A stretch of DNA of 51,060 bases from an uncultured Alphaproteobacteria bacterium. GTDB lineage: Bacteria > Pseudomonadota > Alphaproteobacteria > Puniceispirillales > Puniceispirillaceae. Below, piece after piece: positions 35,029 through 43,799 of the stretch. A program made the translations under genes and the position numbers. How positions within the stretch are numbered: position 1 is the stretch's first letter; every line of letters begins with the position of its first letter. The notes beneath the pieces were generated by a model. The model saw only the letters and a program-made list of their open reading frames with translations, was not told the DNA's origin and searched no databases. The stretch spans positions 1-51,060 of the forward strand of contig CALEYP010000015.1 in assembly GCA_937924895.1 (NCBI GenBank), written 5' to 3'.

Positions 35029-36696
35029 TTAGAACAAGCCGTCAATCTGGCCATTCTCATCCAAACAGATAGATGTCGCGGCTGGAACGCGTGGCAAGCC
35101 AGGCATCGTCATAATGTCACCGCAAATTACCACAATGAACCCTGCCCCTGCTGATAGGCGCACTTCACGCACAGGAACGATATGGCCTGTTGGCGCCCCG
35201 CGCAAATTCGGGTCAGTTGAGAATGAATATTGTGTCTTCGCCATACAGATTGGCAAATCACCATAGCCAGCAGCTTCCCAATCACGTAGCTGGTCACGAA
35301 TTCGCTTATCAGCTGCCACATCATCCGCACGATAAATGCGTGTTGCCACTGTCTTGATCTTTTCAAATAGTGGCATTTCATCTGGATAAAGTGGGGCAAA
35401 TTGTGCCGCACCTGTTTCGCAAACCTCTACAACCTTATTCGCAAGCTCAAGCGTACCTTCTGAGCCTTTGGCCCAGTGCTGACAAAGAATTGCATCCACA
35501 CCAACGCCTTCGGCCGCTGCTTTCACAGCTGCGACTTCGGCGTCTGTATCTGTGATGAAGTGGTTGATCGCAACAACAACAGGCACACCGAATTGCTTAA
35601 GGTTTTCGATATGACGAAGCAAGTTGGCAGAGCCGTTTTCAACAGCCTCTACGTTCTCGGCACCCAAATCATCTTTCGCGACACCGCCATTCATCTTCAG
35701 CGCACGAATAGTTGCAACCAAGACGACACAATCTGGCGATAGACCAGCTTTGCGGCACTTAATATCAAAGAATTTCTCAGCGCCCAAATCCGCCCCGAAA
35801 CCAGCTTCAGTGACCACATAATCACCAAGCTTCATGGCAGACTTTGTCGCAACAACTGAGTTACATCCATGCGCAATATTCGCAAAAGGACCACCATGAA
35901 TAAAGGCTGGGTTATTTTCCAATGTCTGAACGAGATTTGGCTGAAGGGCATCTTTCAATAGAACTGTCATTGCGCCATCTGCCTCAACATCACGGCAGAA
36001 AACAGGTGACCGGTCACGGCGGTACCCGATGATGATATCACCAAGACGCTTCTGCAAATCAGCAAGATCTGAGGCCAAGCACAAGATCGCCATAATCTCT
36101 GATGCCACGGTGATATCAAAGCCTGTTTCACGTGGGAAACCATTGGCAACACCGCCCAAAGACACAACAGCCTGACGCAGCGCACGGTCGTTCATATCAA
36201 GAACACGGCGCCATACCACACGGCGGATATCAATATCACAGCCATTACCCCAATAAATGTGGTTATCAATCATGGCTGACAAGAGATTATGGGCTGAGGT
36301 AATAGCGTGGAAGTCACCTGTGAAATGCAGGTTAATATCTTCCATCGGGATAACCTGGGCATAACCGCCACCAGCAGCACCACCCTTCATACCAAAGCAT
36401 GGCCCAAGTGATGGCTCACGCAAACAAATCACAGCATCTTTGCCAATCGCATTCAGACCATCACCAAGGCCAACAGTTGTTGTTGTCTTGCCTTCACCTG
36501 CTGGTGTTGGGTTGATGGCCGTCACAAGTACCAATTTGTTATCTGGATTCTCTGGCTGCGACTCAATCCACGCAAGATCGACTTTTGCCTTATCATGGCC
36601 AAATGGCTTGAGAGCCTCTGCAGGGATATTTAGCTTATCACCAATTTCAAAAATAGGTTTGGCGGTAGCAGCTCTGGCAATTTCGATGTCGCTCAT
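35029..36696 (-). CDS. fhs: Formate-tetrahydrofolate ligase
   Basis: ATP-dependent synthesis of 10-formyl-THF from formate, feeding purine, fMet and serine pathways or disposing of C1 units from demethylation. It is 555 residues, the normal length. The P-loop-like site is NPTPAGEGKTTTTVGLGDGL near residue 65. GPCFGMKGGAAGGGYAQVIP and GDFHAITSAHNLLSAMIDNH follow, and the C-terminal end PTGHIVPVREVRLSAGAGF is conserved. It is monocistronic with its own terminator. In marine alphaproteobacteria fhs often accompanies methylated-compound use, which fits the betB/TRAP neighbourhood, but this is inference. Confidence 0.97.
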   Translation of the reverse strand: MSDIEIARAATAKPIFEIGDKLNIPAEALKPFGHDKAKVDLAWIESQPENPDNKLVLVTAINPTPAGEGKTTTTVGLGDGLNAIGKDAVICLREPSLGPCFGMKGGAAGGGYAQVIPMEDINLHFTGDFHAITSAHNLLSAMIDNHIYWGNGCDIDIRRVVWRRVLDMNDRALRQAVVSLGGVANGFPRETGFDITVASEIMAILCLASDLADLQKRLGDIIIGYRRDRSPVFCRDVEADGAMTVLLKDALQPNLVQTLENNPAFIHGGPFANIAHGCNSVVATKSAMKLGDYVVTEAGFGADLGAEKFFDIKCRKAGLSPDCVVLVATIRALKMNGGVAKDDLGAENVEAVENGSANLLRHIENLKQFGVPVVVAINHFITDTDAEVAAVKAAAEGVGVDAILCQHWAKGSEGTLELANKVVEVCETGAAQFAPLYPDEMPLFEKIKTVATRIYRADDVAADKRIRDQLRDWEAAGYGDLPICMAKTQYSFSTDPNLRGAPTGHIVPVREVRLSAGAGFIVVICGDIMTMPGLPRVPAATSICLDENGQIDGLF

Positions 36697-36750
36697 AATC
36701 TTTCATCCGGTCTTTCAAGTTGGTGGGCTTCCATAATTTGGAAATGCGAA

Positions 36751-36779
36751 TTAATAAGTTAGCAACATAGCAAAAGCAA
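36751..36779 (-). promoter_or_regulatory. Predicted fhs promoter
   Basis: Minus strand -35 TTGCTT (36774-36779), 17-nt spacer, -10 TATTAA (36751-36756), 55 bp before fhs. The -35 is the same hexamer as in the predicted gltDB promoter. By eye only. Confidence 0.35.
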
Positions 36780-36905
36780 CAGATAGCATTTCTTGTGGGC
36801 GACATGGACTAGCAAAAAATCGCCCTCCCTATCGCTTTTCCACTTTCTTTTTCAGTAATTTGAGCTAATGGTTTATTTTAGTAGCTTTTGCACGAGGACC
36901 CCACT

Positions 36906-37898
36906 GTGATAACTGGCGAAAAAATCAAAGAGGTATTGCTGTCAAGCAAATCTGCTGGAACGATTAAAGTTGGCTTTTTGATGGTGCCAAACTTTTCAAT
37001 GATCGCTTTCTCTGCAGCGATTGAGCCACTGCGTGTTGCCAACCGCATGTCAGGTGAAGCTTTGTTTGAATGGGTCATTGCTAGCCCAACTGATGACCCT
37101 ATCTCTGCCTCAAATGGGGTACGTGTGGAAGTTGAAAACACGCTTGCTGATCTCGCGGAATGTCGTCTTGTCTTCGTATGTGGGGGCTTAGATGTGCAGA
37201 GCCATACGGATCAAAATGTGTTGAATGTCACGCGTCGCCTTGACCGTCAGGGCGCTGTTGTAGGCGCCATTTGCACAGGCACCTATGTGCTCGCCGCCGC
37301 TGGCTTGCTCAACGAATCGCGCTGCACCATCCATTGGGAAAATATTGATGGGCTTGCAGAAGAATTTCCCCATTTAGAGATCACAAATGAATTATTTGAG
37401 ATTTTTGATAACCGTATTACCTGCTCAGGCGGCACTGCGTCTCTTGATATGATGCTCTATCTCATCTCAGAAATTCATGGTCAAACGCTTGCAGCACAGG
37501 TGTCAGACCAATTCATCCATGATCGCATTAGAGACCCCTCAGATCGTCAACGGATGGAATTGCGCACACGGCTAGGCGTCTCACACCCGAAATTGCTCAC
37601 CGTTGTGGCCTTGATGGAAGAACATCTTGAAGAGCCCATGTCCCAAACCGAATTGGCATCACAAGCCGCCTTATCAACAAGGCAGCTAGAGCGTCTCTTC
37701 CGGAAATATCTATCGACAACGCCAACGCGCTATTATTTGAATTTGCGACTAGCCAGAGCGCGGCAGCTATTACGGCAGACCTCTTTGTCTATCCTATCTG
37801 TTGCTTTGGCCTGCGGTTTTGTTTCCGCCTCGCATTTCTCAAAATGTTATCGCGAGACCTATGGCAAAACACCCCGCGCTGAGAGATCGCTCGGCTAG
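36906..37898 (+). CDS. GlxA-family AraC-type transcriptional regulator
   Basis: 330-residue regulator with an N-terminal DJ-1/PfpI-like ligand domain (about 15-190; GAICTGTYVLAAAGLLN contains the nucleophile-elbow Cys) and a C-terminal AraC helix-turn-helix pair (about 225-325; LASQAALSTRQLERLFRKYL and VALACGFVSASHFSKCYRE). The GlxA family includes GbdR, CdhR and related regulators of glycine betaine, carnitine and arginine catabolism. Start GTG 36906 has GAGGA 7 nt upstream and is preferred over an upstream TTG at 36888. It is divergent from fhs, 209 bp apart, so it may control it. Confidence 0.88.
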   Translation: MITGEKIKEVLLSSKSAGTIKVGFLMVPNFSMIAFSAAIEPLRVANRMSGEALFEWVIASPTDDPISASNGVRVEVENTLADLAECRLVFVCGGLDVQSHTDQNVLNVTRRLDRQGAVVGAICTGTYVLAAAGLLNESRCTIHWENIDGLAEEFPHLEITNELFEIFDNRITCSGGTASLDMMLYLISEIHGQTLAAQVSDQFIHDRIRDPSDRQRMELRTRLGVSHPKLLTVVALMEEHLEEPMSQTELASQAALSTRQLERLFRKYLSTTPTRYYLNLRLARARQLLRQTSLSILSVALACGFVSASHFSKCYRETYGKTPRAERSLG

Positions 37899-38305
37899 CG
37901 CGCTGCGCGGGCTGCATCATGGATAGCGGTAACCATTGCCGCCAATCCTGTTTTGCGAGTCGCAGATAGATGCTTATCAAGACCAATCTCAGCTAGGAAC
38001 TGGGCATCTTGTGCGAGGATATCCTCCGGTGCTTGCTGGGAATAAACACGCACCAATAGGGCGATCAGACCCTGGACGATTGCCGCATCTGACGCGGCAT
38101 GGAAAATAAGCTGTCCTTCTTTTGAATCTGAGGCAAAATAGACCACAGACTGACAGCCTTTCAAGATATAGGCATCATCATGATACTGATCTGGCAATGG
38201 GGCGAGCGACCGTCCTTGATCAATCAGATGTTGATATTTATCAGCCCAATCATCAAAGAATGAAAACTCGTCAATAATCTCAGATGCAATTTCCTGCGGT
38301 GTCAT
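37895..38305 (-). CDS. sufE: SufE-family cysteine desulfuration protein
   Basis: 136-residue sulfur acceptor that takes persulfide from SufS for iron-sulfur cluster assembly. The conserved active-site Cys is in ILKGCQSVVYF near residue 51, and the C-terminal helix has TRKTGLAAMVTAI. The other suf genes are not in the window. It overlaps the convergent GlxA-type gene by 4 bp. Confidence 0.88.
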   Translation of the reverse strand: MTPQEIASEIIDEFSFFDDWADKYQHLIDQGRSLAPLPDQYHDDAYILKGCQSVVYFASDSKEGQLIFHAASDAAIVQGLIALLVRVYSQQAPEDILAQDAQFLAEIGLDKHLSATRKTGLAAMVTAIHDAARAAR

Positions 38306-38344
38306 CAGCCTACCTTTTCAGAGGGTCTCAAACTCATTGCTCTC

Positions 38345-38358
38345 TTGCTATATAGCAA
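38345..38358. promoter_or_regulatory. 14-bp perfect palindrome between sufE and GT39 gene
   Basis: TTGCTATATAGCAA is a perfect palindrome in the 132-bp divergent gap, 40 bp from the sufE start and 80 bp from the GT39 start. It could be an operator; no regulator family can be assigned. Confidence 0.3.
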
Positions 38359-38437
38359 CTATCTGCCATAAAGCTAGAGAGAGACGCGTGCTATCCTCGT
38401 GAAGTGCGCGGCATGATCGTAAAAAAGAGGCGCCCCA

Positions 38438-39886
38438 ATGACAGAGAAGACCACGAGCGACAAGCCACAAAACTGGTCAGCTGATAAGGTCTTATTCGCA
38501 TCTATCTTAGTGCTAGTTGCAGCACGTTTTTTTGCGATTTTAGCTAGCCCCCTTGAGCTTGGTGTCGATGAGGCGCAATATTGGCTTTGGGGCCAAGAGC
38601 TTGATTTTGGCTATTATTCGAAACCACCTTTAATTGGGTGGGTTTTAGCAATGACTGATGCGCTCTTTGGCAGTTCTGCAGCAGCCACTCGCAGTCTCGC
38701 CCCCTTCCTGCACCTCATCATTGCTGGCCTCCTCTGGCATATTGGGCGGCGCTATTTCTCCCCCTCAGTTGGCCGATGGGCCGCTTTATTTTGGATTTCT
38801 TTGCCCATTGTCTCACTTGGTAGCTTTGTGATTTCTACCGACAGCATTTTGCTGGTGCCATGGGTGATTGCTTTGGCCTTATTCCTTGAAGCCAGAGCGC
38901 AAGGCAAGCTGTCCTATCTTTTTGCCTCTGGCTTTGTCATTGGGTTTGGTCTTCTTGCCAAATATGCCGCGATTTATTTTGTGCTTGGCGCGGCGCTAAC
39001 ACTGCTATGTGAGCGAGAGACCGCATTATCGATGAAGCTGCGGTGGATACTCACTCTTCTTGCCGGTGCGCTGATTAGTTTCTCACCAAACCTTATGTGG
39101 AACATCGCCAATGGTGGCATCACCTTCTCGCACCTTGGCGAGAATGCTGATTTGTCCGTCCCTGATTACAGCCTGACACAAGCGCTTGAATTTTTAGTGT
39201 CGCAATCAGCAGTATCTGGCCCGTTATTTTTTATTCTGTTTTGCGCGGCGTTGCTACGTTATCGCCAAACCAACATGCCGGTCATGCTCTTATGGTTTTG
39301 TTTACCCGTCTTAGGATTAATGACAGGACAAGCCTATCTTAAAACCGCCAATGCGAATTGGGCAGCCACAGCTTGGCCAGCGGCCTGTCTCATTACCGCC
39401 GGATTTGTGAGCCAACTTCGTCACCATTTCTGGGCAAGGTTGGCGCTCTCTATCAATCTATTTGCCGCGCTGTTTGCTCTCATCGGGCTTGGGCTTGGCG
39501 ATCTTCATCATGCGACACCACAATCAGACCCGCTACGTCGTTTGCGTGGCTGGGAGCCGCTAGCCGATATGGCTGGTACCGTTGCATCGCAAGAACAGGC
39601 ACGCATCATCATCGCTGATAGGCGTGCTGAGGCAGCGCTTTTATCCTGGCACCTTGCAGACACAGATTTTGAGATTAAAGTCAGAGATAGTGATGGCATT
39701 CCTGGCAGCCATTTTGAATTAACGCATGCGCTGTCACAGGATGATCCTAAACCCTATATTATCATGATTGATAAAGAAGCAGAGCTTGCCCCACTCTTCG
39801 CTGAGGCGATTGGCCCACTTGCCATCTCTGATGTTGCGATTAGTGATAACCGCCGGCGCGTAAAGGCCTTTTACGTGTTACGCTAA
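38438..39886 (+). CDS. GT39/GT83-type integral membrane glycosyltransferase
   Basis: 482-residue GT-C enzyme that uses a polyprenyl-phosphate sugar donor on the periplasmic side, like ArnT or protein mannosyltransferases. About eleven hydrophobic segments are followed by a soluble C-terminal region (about 365-482). The catalytic acidic pair lies in the first loop, LGVDEAQYWLWGQELDFGYY followed by SKPPLIGW. GAGG is 7 nt before ATG. It probably modifies lipid A, a glycan or an exported protein. Its stop is 2 bp from that of the convergent mntR. Confidence 0.87.
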   Translation: MTEKTTSDKPQNWSADKVLFASILVLVAARFFAILASPLELGVDEAQYWLWGQELDFGYYSKPPLIGWVLAMTDALFGSSAAATRSLAPFLHLIIAGLLWHIGRRYFSPSVGRWAALFWISLPIVSLGSFVISTDSILLVPWVIALALFLEARAQGKLSYLFASGFVIGFGLLAKYAAIYFVLGAALTLLCERETALSMKLRWILTLLAGALISFSPNLMWNIANGGITFSHLGENADLSVPDYSLTQALEFLVSQSAVSGPLFFILFCAALLRYRQTNMPVMLLWFCLPVLGLMTGQAYLKTANANWAATAWPAACLITAGFVSQLRHHFWARLALSINLFAALFALIGLGLGDLHHATPQSDPLRRLRGWEPLADMAGTVASQEQARIIIADRRAEAALLSWHLADTDFEIKVRDSDGIPGSHFELTHALSQDDPKPYIIMIDKEAELAPLFAEAIGPLAISDVAISDNRRRVKAFYVLR

Positions 39887-39888
39887 GC

Positions 39889-40296
39889 TCACCCCTTGGT
39901 AGCGGCCTTAAAAATAGCTAAGGTTTCCTCTGAAATGTGATGTTCCATCCCTTCAGCATCAGCATCCGCAATCTCCTCGGGTACCCCCATTGAGACTAAG
40001 AAATCTGCTACAATTTGATGACGGTCTTTACAAGATTGTGCCAGAGCCTGTCCCTCTTCGGTTAAAAAGATAGACCGATAAGGGCGTGTCTCGACAAGTC
40101 CCTCTCTTTGGAGGCGCTGGATCGTGGCATTTACTGTTGGGCTTGTGACACCAAAGCGCGCCGCTAAATCAACAGCGCGTGCTTCTCCTGTCTCTTCAAT
40201 CAGTTCAGCTATCATCTCGACATAGTCTTCCATGACTTCGGATTGATGCGCTTTTCTAATTCGCTCAAATTTTGCAGCTGAGATATCTGTACTCAT
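39889..40296 (-). CDS. mntR: Manganese-responsive regulator MntR
   Basis: DtxR-family Mn(II)-dependent repressor, 135 residues. The winged helix reads ARAVDLAARFGVTSPTVNAT and QREGLVETRPYRSIFLTEEG. The dimerisation/metal domain includes RHQIVADFLVSMGV and DAEGMEHHISEETL, the latter holding metal-ligand Glu and His residues as in E. coli MntR. No Mn transporter gene is in the window. The promoter region carries a palindrome across the predicted -10, suggesting autoregulation. Confidence 0.92.
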   Translation of the reverse strand: MSTDISAAKFERIRKAHQSEVMEDYVEMIAELIEETGEARAVDLAARFGVTSPTVNATIQRLQREGLVETRPYRSIFLTEEGQALAQSCKDRHQIVADFLVSMGVPEEIADADAEGMEHHISEETLAIFKAATKG

Positions 40297-40328
40297 CCCC
40301 TGTCCCTTACCGGACTGTTCCCTTTCAT

Positions 40329-40359
40329 ATCTTATAAGATCGTTTCAAAGTTTAGCCAA
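40329..40359 (-). promoter_or_regulatory. Predicted mntR promoter with palindromic -10 region
   Basis: Minus strand -35 TTGGCT (40354-40359), 17-nt spacer, -10 TATAAG (40331-40336). The -10 is embedded in the perfect 12-bp palindrome ATCTTATAAGAT (40329-40340). A second inverted repeat TGGCAT/ATGCCA with a 10-nt spacer (40372-40393) lies just upstream. Either could bind MntR. Confidence 0.45.
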
Positions 40360-40506
40360 GGCAAAGTTTTTTGGCATTGTAAGAAGTATGCCACTTTCAC
40401 CCCGACAAAATAACAGAGCGTTGCGGATGACACTTTTCATTATTCACCAAACAAGGTAGGATGCGGCGCATGCTAATCTCATAAATCCAGATGAGGAGAT
40501 ACCGTC

Positions 40507-40800
40507 ATGAGCGTTGACCAAACTGCATTAGAGGCCGCTGCGTTTCGGCGCCTAGTCGCCCATCTACAAGAACGTACAGATGTGCAAAATATTGATTTGA
40601 TGAATCTATCTGGTTTTTGTCGCAACTGCCTGTCTCGCTGGTATATGGAAGCGGCACAAGAGGCCGGGATGGAAATGAGCAAAGAAGACGCGCGGACACA
40701 TGTGTATGGCATGCCCTATGACGAATGGAAGGCTGCTTATCAGACAGAAGCCACAGCTGAGCAACGTGCCGCGTTTGAAAAAACACACACAATGAAATAA
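40507..40800 (+). CDS. DUF1244 family protein
   Basis: 97-residue protein of the DUF1244 family (alpha- and gammaproteobacteria). The characteristic core is NIDLMNLSGFCRNCLSRWYM with a CxxC pair, followed by HVYGMPYDEWKAAYQTEAT. No function is established. GAGGAG is 8 nt upstream of the ATG. It is followed 23 bp later by gapR and pyrF on the same strand, so it may head a three-gene transcript ending at the terminator after pyrF. Confidence 0.93.
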   Translation: MSVDQTALEAAAFRRLVAHLQERTDVQNIDLMNLSGFCRNCLSRWYMEAAQEAGMEMSKEDARTHVYGMPYDEWKAAYQTEATAEQRAAFEKTHTMK

Positions 40801-40823
40801 CACAATCATTTAGAGGGTAGAAG

Positions 40824-41075
40824 ATGAGTGTGACAGGACAAACAGGCGCTGATCAATTGCGTCAATATATTGAGCGTATTGAGCGGCTTGAAGAAGAAAA
40901 GCGCGGCTTAATGGCTGATATCAGAGATATTTATGCCGAAGCCAAAGCCACCGGTTTTGAGCCAAAAATTATGCGTCAAATCATCAAAATTCGTGGCATG
41001 GATAAGGATATCCTCGCAGAAGAAGATATGCTTCTTTCCACCTATCGTGATGCGTTAGGCTTGCCAACAGAATGA
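40824..41075 (+). CDS. gapR: GapR nucleoid-associated protein (DUF2312)
   Basis: 83-residue protein of the DUF2312/UPF0335 family, which includes Caulobacter GapR, an essential protein that clamps overtwisted DNA ahead of replication forks and RNA polymerase. The long N-terminal coiled coil (IERIERLEEEKRGLMADI) and the C-terminal helices (GFEPKIMRQIIKIRGMD) match. GAGGG is 6 nt upstream. It overlaps pyrF by 4 bp (ATGA), indicating translational coupling. Confidence 0.93.
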   Translation: MSVTGQTGADQLRQYIERIERLEEEKRGLMADIRDIYAEAKATGFEPKIMRQIIKIRGMDKDILAEEDMLLSTYRDALGLPTE

Positions 41076-41965
41076 CCATAAAGAACCGGCATTTTGGTGA
41101 TAGGCTAGCAGCCTCTTTGCGTTCAACAGGCACACCGCTTTGTGTGGGCATTGACCCGCATCGCGGATTGCTACCAGCGCTATTTACTACTGGCGATCCG
41201 ATCACCGGTCTTCGTCATTTCGCGATGAATGTGGTAGAAGCGGCACGCGGCCTTGTCCCTGCAGTAAAACCACAAGCGGCTATGTTTGAGGCCTTTGGCC
41301 CGCAGGGGCTCGCCGTCCTAGCAGATACAGCACAGGCAGCGAAAGAAGCCGGCCTTCTTGTCATCATGGATGCCAAACGTGGTGATATTGGTTCAACCTC
41401 GGCTGCTTATGCCCAAGCCTACCTTGCCGCTGATGCGCCCTTTGTTAGTGATGCGCTGACTATCAACCCTTGGATGGGCTTAGATACCATTATGCCTTTC
41501 TTAGAGGTCGCTGAGGCAGCAGGAAATGGCTTATTTATTCTGGTGCGCACGTCAAATGAGGGCGCGGCAGATTTGCAGGAATTACCCACCAGCGATGAGA
41601 CTGTCTATGAACATCTCGCCAATCGTCTCGCCCCCTTGGCGACGCGGATGGTAGGGGAGAGCGGCACATCCTCACTCGGCATCGTGGCAGGGGCAACAGT
41701 CCCAGAACAAGCAGAGCACTTACGTGCCACCTTGCCACATAGCCCGTTCTTGATTCCTGGTTTCGGCGCGCAAGGGGCAGGGCCAGCCCATGCGACAATC
41801 GCACTTGGCAAAGAAGATGGCTGCTTTACAGGTGGCCTTGTTAATTCGTCACGCGGCATCATTTTCTGTGACGCCGCCCAGCACGCCCAAAATCATGAGC
41901 AGCATCAAGCCGCTATGCGAGACGCTATCCGTACACAGATTGCGCTATTGCAAACGGCCTATTAA
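41072..41965 (+). CDS. pyrF: Orotidine 5'-phosphate decarboxylase
   Basis: Last step of de novo UMP synthesis. At 297 residues it is the longer type 2 OMP decarboxylase. The substrate Asp is in LCVGIDPHRGLLPAL, and the catalytic Lys-Asp set is in VIMDAKRGDIGSTSAAYA. The phosphate-binding end is FLIPGFGAQGAG, and VNSSRGIIF follows. It is coupled to gapR and followed by a strong terminator. Confidence 0.96.
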   Translation: MTIKNRHFGDRLAASLRSTGTPLCVGIDPHRGLLPALFTTGDPITGLRHFAMNVVEAARGLVPAVKPQAAMFEAFGPQGLAVLADTAQAAKEAGLLVIMDAKRGDIGSTSAAYAQAYLAADAPFVSDALTINPWMGLDTIMPFLEVAEAAGNGLFILVRTSNEGAADLQELPTSDETVYEHLANRLAPLATRMVGESGTSSLGIVAGATVPEQAEHLRATLPHSPFLIPGFGAQGAGPAHATIALGKEDGCFTGGLVNSSRGIIFCDAAQHAQNHEQHQAAMRDAIRTQIALLQTAY

Positions 41966-41987
41966 CCCCATTATCTCTGCCAGTCAT

Positions 41988-42016
41988 AAGGGGCACCGTC
42001 ATGGTGTCCCCTTTTT
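41988..42016 (+). terminator. Rho-independent terminator after pyrF
   Basis: Stem AAGGGG-CACC/GGTG-T-CCCCTT (one bulged T), 5-nt loop GTCAT, then TTTTT. It lies 23 bp after the pyrF stop. Confidence 0.85.
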
Positions 42017-42076
42017 GGCATTTTATACTATTTTAGGTTGTTTTAAATTATTAATTCTCTCATTTTTAACGAAAGA

Positions 42077-42580
42077 ATGTTTGATGACTGGAATAGTGAG
42101 ATGTTGCAAACTGGGACACATACAGGGCATGTGATTTGGTATAATGAACAGCGCGGCTATGGGTTTGTGCGCATAGAAACCAACGATATTTTTATTCATC
42201 GCACGGTGCTAGATCGCTTTGGATTAAGCTTTCTCTATGCAGGTGATATGATTACCGTCTTTGTCGTCACAGGCGCAAATGGCCCCTATATTCAGGATAT
42301 TCGCGGCCTATCACGTAAAGCACCTGATGCCCTACCGAAAGACACCACGCCGCAACAAGGTGAGGTGCGCGGCATCGTAAAATTCTTCAATGCTGAGAAA
42401 GGGTATGGATTTGTGGAGGTGATTGACGGCTCAAATGCGCAAGACGTCTTCCTTCATAGCCGCACATTGCAAGCCAGCGGCCTACGCACCATCGCGGAAG
42501 GACAAAGCCTCCTCATGCATATCAGTGATGACGGCAAAGGCCCACAAGCTACAGAAATCCGGATCCTTGCGCCAGATTGA
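42077..42580 (+). CDS. Double cold-shock-domain protein
   Basis: 167-residue nucleic-acid-binding protein with two cold-shock domains, a form found in alphaproteobacteria. CSD1 (about 12-75) has the RNP1-like GYGFVRI and RNP2-like IFIHRTVL; CSD2 (about 95-165) has GIVKFFNAEKGYGFVEV and DVFLHSRTL. CSD2 is closer to the CspA consensus; CSD1 lacks the usual KWFN start (VIWYNEQRG). It probably acts as an RNA chaperone. The Shine-Dalgarno is only GAAAG. Confidence 0.92.
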   Translation: MFDDWNSEMLQTGTHTGHVIWYNEQRGYGFVRIETNDIFIHRTVLDRFGLSFLYAGDMITVFVVTGANGPYIQDIRGLSRKAPDALPKDTTPQQGEVRGIVKFFNAEKGYGFVEVIDGSNAQDVFLHSRTLQASGLRTIAEGQSLLMHISDDGKGPQATEIRILAPD

Positions 42581-42583
42581 GCG

Positions 42584-42964
42584 CTAAATCATCAAGAGCT
42601 GGACTGCTAGGCCTAATAGTGCGAAGAGGGTGAGCGCTGTGCCTGCAATTCGAAGGGGTAATGATTGAGTCATAAACCCAAAACAAACGCCATGCATCAC
42701 CCGCCCTACCAAAAAGCTAACGCCATAGGCATGAATGGTTGTAGCGGCGGCACCTTGCTGTTCCAAAATATAAAGCAGAATGAGGAAGAGCGGCGTATAT
42801 TCGCAAAAATTGCCATGTGCTCTAATCGCGCGCTCTAGGGCCGTTTTGCCATGTGGCGCAAATGCCATTACCGCAAAGAGAGGATTGCCTCGCAAGCCAA
42901 TAACTCGCACAGACAAAATTAAAAGCCAAAGCGTTAACAGGCCGGCATAAAGAGATAGTATCAT
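42584..42964 (-). CDS. MAPEG family membrane protein
   Basis: 126-residue protein with four hydrophobic helices. It shows the MAPEG signature RAIRAHGNFCEYTPLFLILL, in which the RAxxNxxE pattern binds glutathione in family members, and HAYGVSFLVGRVMHGVCF. ATG 42964 (MILSLYAGL) has GGGG upstream; a longer frame to 43027 would overlap the HAD gene and is rejected. It lies 17 bp after the HAD gene on the same strand. The substrate is unknown. Confidence 0.87.
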   Translation of the reverse strand: MILSLYAGLLTLWLLILSVRVIGLRGNPLFAVMAFAPHGKTALERAIRAHGNFCEYTPLFLILLYILEQQGAAATTIHAYGVSFLVGRVMHGVCFGFMTQSLPLRIAGTALTLFALLGLAVQLLMI

Positions 42965-42981
42965 TGACTGACCCCGACCTA

Positions 42982-43653
42982 TTAGGCAACAGAGGATAAG
43001 GGTGGCTTCGCAAAAGCGGCCTGACATCTCTCTACAGATAGATGCTGTTCAGATTGTTGATAATGATGGGTTAACGCGAATTCCCCAGGATAAAAGACTG
43101 ACCGGAGGCCTGCCGCCTCAGCCGCACCACAATTCGCAATCGTATCTTCGATGACCAGCACATCTTGGTGCGAAGAGGCACCAACCATTGCCATAGCGCG
43201 ATGATAAATGGCGGGGTCTGGTTTCGCGCGGTCAACGTCGTCAGCACATAGAACAGCACTGAATTTGTCGAAATCAATCTCCTTTGATAAGGCTGTCATG
43301 ATAGCTGAAATGGTCTGGCGCGTGGTAGAGGTCACAAAAGCCATTTTGATATCTTGTGATAGGCAATAAGAAACCATCTCTGTGATGCCTGGGCGCGCAG
43401 GTACCCCATCTGCAATCGCATGTGCAAATAGCTCTTGCTTGCGCTGATGCACTTTCTGCGCAGTCTCAGCATCAATCCCAAGACGCTCTAGCCGCTCCAG
43501 CCCGCCAGGTGTGCGGATTAACTCACAATAGCTTGCCACATTCCAAGAAAGACCCGTGCCAAATTCAGCGAGTGCCTTATTGTAACATTGGCGTTGAATA
43601 TTTGATGTTTCAGCCATCACACCAATAGACCCAAAAAATACATATTTCATCAT
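42982..43653 (-). CDS. HAD-fold protein lacking the catalytic aspartate
   Basis: 223-residue member of the HAD superfamily, CbbY/phosphoglucomutase-like, with an alpha-helical cap (about 15-85). Motif II (MAFVTSTTRQT), motif III (RAKPDPAIYHRAM) and motif IV (VLVIEDTIANCGAAEAAG) are present. Motif I, normally DxDG, reads VFFGSIGVMAETS: both aspartates are replaced, by Gly and Ile. The nucleophile is therefore missing and ordinary phosphatase chemistry is unlikely. It may be a binding or regulatory protein, or use another mechanism. Confidence 0.85.
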   Translation of the reverse strand: MMKYVFFGSIGVMAETSNIQRQCYNKALAEFGTGLSWNVASYCELIRTPGGLERLERLGIDAETAQKVHQRKQELFAHAIADGVPARPGITEMVSYCLSQDIKMAFVTSTTRQTISAIMTALSKEIDFDKFSAVLCADDVDRAKPDPAIYHRAMAMVGASSHQDVLVIEDTIANCGAAEAAGLRSVFYPGEFALTHHYQQSEQHLSVERCQAAFAKPPLSSVA

Positions 43654-43799
43654 CCTGCCCCTTTCACATCGTTGACATGGCTTTCTACGATACGGAACAA
43701 AAGCGGATGAATGGGTTTATTATAATTTCTTATGGCTCTCCTGAGACACCCTTAGAGCTGAAGGCCTAAGCCACCAGCCCTATGAGTGATGGCATAATC

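Noticed and set aside
36697..36905. ZTP or THF riboswitch upstream of fhs
   Set aside because: fhs is a common target, but the conserved core sequences of these classes were not seen; only a GGGCGA/TCGCCC stem with a long loop is present.
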